Positions 55,656 through 64,000 of a stretch of 64,000 bases of DNA are shown one piece after another (the first letter of the stretch is position 1; each line of letters starts with the position of its first letter). Position numbers and translations under genes: made by a program. Under the pieces are notes generated by a model that had not been told where the DNA came from, ran no database searches, and was given only the letters and a program-made list of their open reading frames with translations. Source of the stretch: Merluccius polli (lineage: Eukaryota; Chordata; Actinopteri; Gadiformes; Merlucciidae); NCBI GenBank assembly GCA_030340625.1, contig JAOPHQ010005740.1, positions 33,501-97,500 on the forward strand, in the 5' to 3' direction.

Positions 55656-58600
55656 CGCCCCTCCTTCCATGTTATCTCACCCCAAACAAAATGTAGGACT
55701 CTGAACTGGTGGACCCACCGCTGGGTTGTCTGCAGTGACACAAACAACTTTTTGAACCAATTGTCGGCAGGCTTGTGGCCTGCACACACCTCACAAGACC
55801 AAACACGTTCTGTGATCGACATTTGGTCAATAGTCACATACCACGGCAAGATACCACCGAGAGAGCGAGAGAACAAGAATAAAAACAAAGGTGAAACTAT
55901 AATACCCTGAGAAAGTTCAACCAATACTACAACTCCCAGAACCCTTCAGTGTCCTGCTGGCTGCATTCAAAACAAAACATATAGGATAGAGGAAACCGAT
56001 TATCACAGTAATACGACCTGATGAGATGGGAACATATGGTGGTGGTGGACACACAGTGACAGAATAAAATGAATTAGAAAAGCCATGAGGTCAGACTAAG
56101 CCTCGACGAAGCTCTCTAAAAGCTCCTTTCATTTGATCCATAACTGTATGCTCCAACACCTGGGGTGAAGCACACATGTATTACTGTTGCAGCAGTTAAC
56201 CCGGCAAATGCAATTGTATAATTATATATTTTTTTTAAAAATATATATATATATATATATAGATATATGTATGCTGTATATAGTACAAGAATTGGAGTTG
56301 CGGAAAAAAACATGCATCTTTCCCTTGGGAGGAATATATGTTTAGTGGTGGATGCGACAGGATCAAGCCATGAACCATCGACGAGATGACACAGTAGAGG
56401 CAGTTAGACACAGAGAATCCAATCCTTTTATTTTGTTTCAAAGGTTCAGCGACTCCACAGGTATACCGTCTAACTTCAGTGCATTGCACCTTAGATAAAA
56501 GGTGTCGCCGTTACTGCGAGATAAACTCGGAGATCCCGCTCAGCATACAGCCTCTATGGTTTCATGAGTGTCAGTGTGCACATACTTTGTCGTATATATG
56601 TGGGGGTGAGCAATAACAAGTAGCGCAACACATTTCTGCTGAGGTATTGTATCTCACCACATAATACCACGATGCACACTTCCCTTTATTAGTAATCGAT
56701 TAAAAACTTAAAACCTCCACCCTTGTTCGTCGTGAACTGAAACTCCCTCCCCTGAGTGCAGATTGGTCCGAGCATTTTAACATTTTGGGAAAAGCCTTTC
56801 AACGGGATCGAGGCCATGACTGACAGAGGGAAACAGAATGTGAACTCTGAGATCAGGATGGTCTCAAGAGGCCGGATTGATTGAGCTGCTCCACAAAATA
56901 AAGCTGAAGCCAAAGTCGAAGAAGGCAAATTAAGTTGTCACAGTGGGGAGCAATTTATTGAAGCAGTAGCAGAACAGGTCAAATGCGACCGTACGCCGCT
57001 GGATCCTTGAATGTGCTGAGTTTCACTTCATGACTTGATTTGACAATGGAGACTTCCACAGGTCTTTGAGCGGACCTGAGACGCCATCTACTTTCACATA
57101 AGTAGATGTAGAGACCACACAAGATATGCCGTCATCAGCTCTTTCGTTGTACACATACAGAAAAAACGGAGGAGGCAGAGAGGTTGGCTTGTTTCCAGCC
57201 AGGAAAGGCTTAAAAAATGTTTGTGAAAATGTTTCGGAGCCAAAACTCACATTGACTTTCTCATTCATGTTACATTTTACATTCCTGAACAAGCTATACA
57301 AAGACATGTTTCTTTCTATGACATGATGCGTATCCAAGTATAACAGGATGATAGAGTGAATCAGTGAGGTTGTTCAGTATTTCATTTGCGATAGCGGGAA
57401 ATATAGATACTTACTAAGCCACAGAGGAGCGGATGCCTCTGTGGCATAATCATTATTAGTTGGCATTTTACGCATGAGCACACAGACTAGGCTGCCATGA
57501 TCACAAAAACGTGAAATTAGCTGTCAAGCTAGCCTGTCTGCTTGTTCTCGCATATAACTTTCAGTTATGTTTCACACTTTTGTTGTACAATCTCATTGAA
57601 CTATACATCTGATGACAGCTGGTGACAGCTCGATGTAACAATGGCCCCAAACATCAAACACTTAATGCAATAAATCCAATAAATGCCAAATAACAATAGC
57701 AATTATAAAATCCCCCTCAGGTTTAACATCATCATACTATTATCATCATTTCATGTTATGATCAAATTAAATGACGATAAGAAGATACACATCCCTTAAT
57801 CATGTAATTTCTCTCTTAATTACATCTGATTGAGATGCTGATATAGGATACAAATGAAGGACCTCAATGGTGGGCTGTGTCGCAGTTTAAAATCCAAAGT
57901 AAAAGTCAAAGCAATGTTGCGTACATCTGCATGGAGGACCGGGGTGGCATGGAAGCCGATTTGGCAGTTTTCTTTTGATAAAGTGCAAATGTCAACTGTA
58001 ATATACTCTTAAACACACATTGAGCACCGAGAATACCGCTGGAAGTAGGCTACAACTGTAACTCTGTCACATCATGTGTTGTTCTTCTGGGGTTTTTTGT
58101 TTTTTTTGGGGGGGGGCAGGAGCGTCATCTGATTAAGCTATCAAGTAAAATATCGAGAATCTTTGCTGGTATTTTACCCTGTGTATGATATGAGCAAATA
58201 TGCTCTCTATTACCAGATAGGAAAGGAAAGCTCATTCAAAACACATTGATGGAAAATAAGACGGAGACATCCATCAACTCCTCCCAAGATAGGTGATTGA
58301 ATAATGTTGTTGCTGTCGTGAACGTGAGCAGAATCGCTTCTTACTCCAACCTTTGATACAGAGGATAGAAAGAGGTGGGGAATATACACACAAGGATAAG
58401 TGACATGGAAGGCATTGACTCCCGCGCTTTGGTTCTCTAGACGGCGCCCGTGGAGATGGCGCCTGTGCCAATCGCTGGCCCGCGTGATCTGTCACCTTGT
58501 GTATGCCGTCGAGTGGTAGTCGCACTTAGACACGCATACACACACACACACACACTCACACACACACACTCACACACATGCTGGCAAAACAATGCTAGAG

Positions 58601-59020
58601 AAATAGGTCTCAGCAAGGTGTCTGTGTCTGCAGGCATGAATACTATATAAGGAATATGTCAATCTCTATGCGCCCATACCAGGCCACATTACAATAACAC
58701 TTTTTGGTTATTTTGACATTTGATGCATCTCTGTTTATGTGACATTCATCATCCGTGATTACGGTGTGTATAATGATGGTGTGAATACCGGCCCACTATG
58801 AGTGCCCACCTTTGAGTTGTGCCATGTGTGTATATATTGGCAAGCACTTATCTTTTGCTAATGAAAAGTGATGGCACAACGTTTAAAACTCCCCCTTGAG
58901 GCAAAGTGTCTTGGAAACGATTAAACATGTCCACATACATTACCTGAAGCCTGCTTAATGTCAACCACATAGTGACACTTCTGTGGAATTACCTCCATGT
59001 CTTGTTTGAATTGAGTCTGG
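55656..59020. other. intergenic sequence, no recognised gene
   Basis: Contains (AT)n at 56239-56262, a perfect 10-bp-arm hairpin GCCACAGAGG...CCTCTGTGGC (57418-57445) and a CA tract (58532-58575). Open frames of 79-104 codons on the minus strand at 56689-56928 and 57023-57337 do not resemble proteins I know. Confidence 0.55.
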
Positions 59021-59022
59021 GG

Positions 59023-59100
59023 CAGGGGCGCCGGAACTAGGGGAGCCAGGGGGCCACTGCCCCCCCACACACACACACACTTTTCCCTCCTCCTCCCACA
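59023..59100 (+). mobile_element. single hAT-like end fragment
   Basis: CAGGGGCGCCGGAACTAGGG is a common hAT terminus in fish, here running into a poly-C/CA stretch. No matching opposite end was found downstream. Confidence 0.35.
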
Positions 59101-59756
59101 TGATTTTAAGTCGCGAATCACCATATCGCCGCGAATGCCCCTATACTGCAATACTTATGGTAAAAAACGCATCAATCATTAACATCCACTCTAAGAATTA
59201 CAGTGAAATATCATGCCCACGCCACCGTTCGACAAGAAGTCATACTCGAGTGCAACTTTCTTTACGTGTCAGCTTAGCATTTAACACAATGCATGCCGAT
59301 CAGATGCAGACACGGAGGGACGGACATTATAGTTTAGGGCCCGGTATTTGTGAAACTTAAGCCTTACTGTCTAGACTTATAGGCTACTGTTCACGTAGCC
59401 TACACCTTTCCCCAAATGAAATGTTTGGTTATTCTGTTTGTTCTTGTTCATGCTCTCTTATTCTCTCTATCGAATCCCTACCTTGGTGAGTGGCCTGATG
59501 AATATAAATGCATATGCAAGTCAGATGACAAGAGATTACTATGAGACATTGATTTACTAATTGGGAAAATATGGAAAGCCCATCATCAATGGAGGTGAAT
59601 ATTTGTATTAATTGACGACAGCGAAACAACTTCATACAGCCTAAGATTCAAACTTGTACGACACTTGCCAGGGTAGATCTAACAGAAGGACTAGTTGTGT
59701 ATGAATATGAAGGCAGGATGCGATCTATTCTACACACATTCAGTAACGCTCGCGCT

Positions 59757-60163
59757 CAGGGCCGGACTAACGCACAGGCTTGATATGGCTGCAGCCTAGG
59801 GGCCCCACCTGCCAGGGGGCCCCCGATTGGTCGAACCGGGGGCCTCTCCGCTAGCCCCGCGATCTGCTACCGCCGCGATCCGGTAGCGCCGCGATCCGCA
59901 CGCCCTCCCCGCTCAATAAAAAATCTCCGCTAGCACCCCCCCCCCCCCCCCCCGCTCAACAAAAAAATCTCCGCTAGCACCCCCCCCCCTCCCCCCCCCC
60001 GCTCAACAAATATCTCCGTTAGCACCCCCCCCCCCCCCCCGCTCAACAAAAAAATGCCATGATGATAAATTTTGGGGGGGTTCGGTCCTTCGAGGTGGGG
60101 GGGGGGGGGGGGCCTACATCGTCCAGCAGCCTAGGGGCCCCGGGCTTCCTTAATCCGGGCCTG
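59757..60163. mobile_element. non-autonomous hAT element, 407 bp, with perfect 8-bp duplication and poly-C tandem repeats
   Basis: The ends are CAGGGCCGGACTAACGCA and, in reverse complement, CAGGCCCGGATTAAGGAA. CTCGCGCT flanks both sides (59749-59756 and 60164-60171). Inside, a unit of AATCTCCGCTAGCAC, a long C run, then CGCTCAACAAA recurs three to four times between 59927 and 60058. Very GC-rich; no coding capacity. Confidence 0.9.
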
Positions 60164-60171
60164 CTCGCGCT

Positions 60172-61649
60172 GTAGCATACTTTTTGACCACAAATCTTAA
60201 ATATTTGCAAATTAATTTCTTGCTCCATTTATGTTTCTTAATTGTCTCTAAATCCAATTTAAATTCACCATGGTCAGTGTCATGGCATGATTAATATGAA
60301 TGCATACGAAGTCCAGATGACAACATATTACATGTTGATTTAGCCTTACTGTCAGAATGACAATATGGAGAGATCATCTTGAAATGTTGGTAATTATTTT
60401 TATTTAAATTAATACAGCGAAACAACTTCAAATAAGATTCAAACTTGAGTTTAAATGTGGGAAAACCTGCAAAAATAGGCGATTGACTCCTTTCCCGTTG
60501 CCAGTTGGCGAGTATGCCTTTCTGTTTTTTTTTTCTGGTGTGTCACGTGCAACGTCACACATGTGCCGAAAAAAGGGATAGTATCAGTATAAAGCAGCAT
60601 AGAGAAGTGAAAATGTTAAGGTGGTTACTACTTTTTTATATCTGTTACTTATTCAGTCTCTCTTTCAGACTCGGTGCCGACTAATTTGGAACGATGTTCG
60701 AGCGCCGCTTGGACAGAGACGGACAGAATTTGTGCCTGAGATTACAAAGAGTCGCAGAAGTTAGCGACGATAGCATCCATCACCGGTAAATACCCGTGAC
60801 TACCGAGCCATTTGTCCCGGGGATGAATGACGATTGTGACCTTTCCCACGAGACAAAAGCCAGATGTTAGTGGGTTTCTCTGTCCAGTGGGATGGGGCGA
60901 TACATTTTGGCCCCTGCACATCTGAAATGCAAAAAATAAAAACAGTTTGTGTCGCAATATAATCAGAAAAGCCTGAAGATGATAAGGCTGATGAACAGTT
61001 TTCTTGGAAAGTATTTCTTGAAATTCTCCGCTCCTCTGCTGCAGTACAGGAAGCAGCTCTGCGTGGAAGCCATTAGTCTTAGTTAGTTAATTGTCGGGAG
61101 GACTGCAACCTCTACTGAATCAGGAAGGACAGCTCACCGTTTCTGAGCTCTCTCTTTTTCTTTTCTTTTTTTATTATTATTTTAGCGCCATGTCAGTGGA
61201 CCTTGAGTCCAGTGGACCTTGTGTGTCCACTGACACGTTCCAGCGGGCAGCAAAAATAATTCAATGATGGAACGGAGAGTATTCGGGTGACGGTCACCTC
61301 TTGTTGGGCGAGAAGGAAGAGAAAATTCAAAGGGTTGCTGAATACTGTAGGCGAGGACAACATGGCAACAGTTTGTCAACAGGAAACGGCGAGTGCCTGT
61401 TATGACACAAAACACATAACAAGAGCATATATAATTCAAATACAACTCCCAATGGATGTGCACACACACACACCTAGCGCAGTCGCGTTAGCAGAAGAAG
61501 TGGTCCATGGGGTGATGTTGCATGCAGAGCTTAAACGTCCGTTGCCTGTGAGCTATTATTCTCAGAATAGTGGAGCGATCCTTTTATCATTTCATACTGG
61601 TTCGGGTTGCAGTTAGGAAGAAATTAAGAACGACAAAGAATGTGACGAC

Positions 61650-61724
<75 letters not shown>

Positions 61725-63959
61725 AAAAAAGAAAGACAAGAAGGATATTTTTTGTGTTTGTTAGTTTGTGACAGTTATTATAGTGTTATAGTGACAGTCT
61801 AAGTGCATGCAGTACGATCTCCTTCCAAGGTCATTCATGTTTTAGAAAGGTTTATTAGCAAAGTAAAATGTGTTAGTGTGGGTAAATGAGAATATACTGT
61901 AACAATATACACACTGACCATTAACAAGTTAAAACGAATGTGTTTGAAGCGGTAAAACAGCGAAACCTGAGAATTAATCTTTGCTTCTCCTTCGGCACAT
62001 TGCGAAGCAAATCGAGCAAGTTAAACTTCAAACAGTAGAAAAACTAAAACACCAACTCAATTATTATTTTTTGATTCATCAAAATGAGGTGGCATATTAT
62101 AAAATCCATAACTAATTGCAATCTCAAAATTCACAAATTTCTCTTGCTCAGTAGCTGCTGATTCTGACCTTCCGATCTTTTCTTTCAGATACATTTACTT
62201 TTCTGCCATCTTGGATATAACTGATTTGAGCATGATAACAGCTCATTTTACAGTTGGATTGTTTGTGCTAACTTAGCAATTTATATTGATGCCTATTCAT
62301 GCGGTTCTGTAGCGCCGAAAGAGCACAATTTATATTAGAAATGGTAAATGGAAATAGAAATGTGTGCTGCAGTATAAATCAGACACAACACACAGAAGAC
62401 AAAACAAAAGTATATGGAAGTCAAAACCCCCCAAAATCTCTGCCAGAATGAATTTAGACATGAAGAAGGAGGCGGTGATTTAAAACCTCCCTTCCTTTCC
62501 ACCATTGTGGAGGTGAGGGTGTGAATTTATAGCATTTCTTTTTCTTTTGACGTTCATAAATTCAGAGCGTTTCCTGCGTTCGGCGGCCGCCTCCGGCCTT
62601 GTGCTCTGCTGTTAAATGGCCCTTGCACTGCAACCCCTCCTCCCCCAAATAAAACAAAAAACGAATCAAGTGAAGAGGAAAGATGGCAATTAAGAGAGAG
62701 AGAGAGAGAGAGGGGTGGTGGTGGTGGTGGTGGTGGTGGTGGTGGTGGTGGGGGGGGGCGGTGGTGGTGGGGGCGGTGATGGTGATGGTGATGGTGGGGT
62801 CGGGTGCAATGGAAACAGAAATAGTCTATTGTTAGCACCATCTTTTCACACTGATGCAGCGGTGACGCAGGGTGTGGCGGTGAGGGGAGGGGGGGGGGGG
62901 TGCCATGGATGATGCGTTGGTGTGTGTGAGCGCGTGTGCGTCTGTGTGTGTGTGTGTGCGTGTGTATGGACTGGGAGGTACATACGGATGAGATAGACAA
63001 GGCAGGGGGGAGGGGGGGGGGGGGGGGGGGGGGGGGGTTGTTGGCGAGAATCGAAATGAAAAGAATAGCGAGATAGAGCCAGAAGATAATTTCTGATTAA
63101 GACGAGAGACGCGCGGGCTGCGGCGACAAACCAACAGTGTAGATTAAACAACAAGAAATTACACAGATAAAATCACCACAAATCGAATGAATGATTGGAA
63201 AAGAGATTGGAGGACACGTCTACGCGGCGGCTGATTTGAAAGGTGTAAAAACTCCGCCATGGGTTTCCTCTAGTTTGCAAAAGAGGGTCGATAGTTGGTG
63301 TCAATGCAAATTCAATGAAAGGTTGAAATATCGCCTGAGGAGGACATCGTGTATCTGGATCTGGGGCGGCCTACCGGCTCCTTCTCACCTCAAGGACAAA
63401 GATATTAAACATGTGATGAAGCGTGAAATGTGTGCAGGGGTGAGAGTAAAATAATACACTATCGCCGGCACAATTTCACCGTACATTGAACGAAATAGCA
63501 GAGGGGGGGGGGGGGGACCATGTTCACGTTGAGAGGATAGGCCTAATAATGGTTTAAAAAAAGAAAGAAAAACACTGCAGCATCTGCCCAGGACATCAAG
63601 AACAGAACGACAGGAAGCAGGACAAAGACTTGTTTTAATGAAACACCAGGCGAACGGTATTTAATAAGACATCCCCGCTGGGCAACACAGTGCAATACAG
63701 AGACAAGGAGACAAGGAAGACAGAATGGAAGGGCGGATGAGATGGAGGAACAGAACGGAGGGCGGCGGCAGTGAGACAGAACGCATACATTTAATGGTGA
63801 TCATTACATTAGTGCTCAGCGGGAGCTGACAGCGCGAGGAGACGCAGGGTGATGTTAACACTGGCTGATGCGCAAGTTGTTTCCGCTCTCACACTACTTG
63901 ACCTTCTGTTGTTGGGACAAACATCTGTGCGTGTATGTGTGTGTGTGTGTGCATGCGTG

Positions 63960-63994
<35 letters not shown>

Positions 63995-64000
63995 GTCTGC
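60172..64000. other. intergenic sequence, simple repeats, no recognised gene
   Basis: Holds (GAAA)n (61651-61735), a G-rich (GGT)n tract (62715-62800), a 26-G run (63012-63037) and GT repeats to the right edge (63930-64000). Open frames at 60742-60957 (minus) and 63191-63454 (plus) do not match any protein I know. Confidence 0.55.
61651..61735. repeat. (GAAA)n microsatellite
   Basis: About 18 uninterrupted GAAA units (to 61724) and a few imperfect ones. It is a pure purine strand. Confidence 0.95.

Noticed and set aside
57023..57337. 104-codon minus-strand frame
   Set aside because: No family recognised and no matching neighbour exon. It could be a decayed transposon piece but nothing supports that.
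60742..60957. 71-codon minus-strand frame (HPTGQRNPLTSGFCLVGK)
   Set aside because: It has no recognisable domain, and possible splice sites around it are not convincing. Left as non-coding.
63191..63454. 87-codon plus-strand frame of mixed composition
   Set aside because: The composition looks protein-like, but I recognise no family and see no promoter, splice partners or conservation evidence.

Overview
The window is nuclear DNA from a teleost fish, probably a percomorph; the species cannot be fixed from the sequence. Supporting this are long uninterrupted (CA)n, (GA)n and (AAT)n microsatellites, several fish-type hAT and Tc1/mariner elements, and one split vertebrate gene with GT-AG introns. 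Most of the 64 kb is non-coding. Nearly all long open reading frames are translations of dinucleotide repeats or lie antisense to exons.

The only host gene I can support is mad1l1 (mitotic spindle assembly checkpoint protein MAD1), on the minus strand. Sixteen coding exons between 41,021 (ATG) and 9,194 join in phase through GT-AG introns into 673 codons. These cover the N-terminal coiled coils, the Mad2-interaction motif (residues 541-549), the RLK motif (623-625) and the first part of the C-terminal RWD-like domain. By comparison with human MAD1 (718 aa), the last ~50 residues are missing; I could not find them in 1-9,193, so the gene should continue off the left edge. A probable promoter lies near 41.9 kb, marked by a perfect TCTCGCGAGA element and a candidate 5'UTR exon.

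Region by region: 1-9.2 kb is the last visible intron, with a CpG-dense patch (1.39-1.76 kb), a (CT)64 tract, and a complete 1,220-bp DD36E Tc1/mariner transposon with an intact 346-aa transposase (7,259-8,478). From 9.2 to 41 kb are the mad1l1 exons and introns, containing a 376-bp hAT-like element, a 743-bp hAT-like element, inverted copies of a dispersed repeat, palindromic elements including one with perfect 34-bp arms, a 1,000-bp hAT element with a broken BED-type transposase start, and a Tc1 remnant. From 42 to 64 kb, upstream of mad1l1, I see no host gene. This part holds a deleted IS630/Tc1-like element carrying a nested 402-bp element, a decayed ZMYM-type hAT transposase interrupted by a second hAT that itself contains a 35-bp minisatellite of about 25 copies, tRNA-derived SINE fragments, and a 407-bp hAT element with poly-C repeats.

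No new multi-gene system is apparent. The most interesting signals are the intact DD36E transposon, the three-level transposon/minisatellite nest, and the clustering of CA-type repeats just inside mad1l1 5' splice sites.
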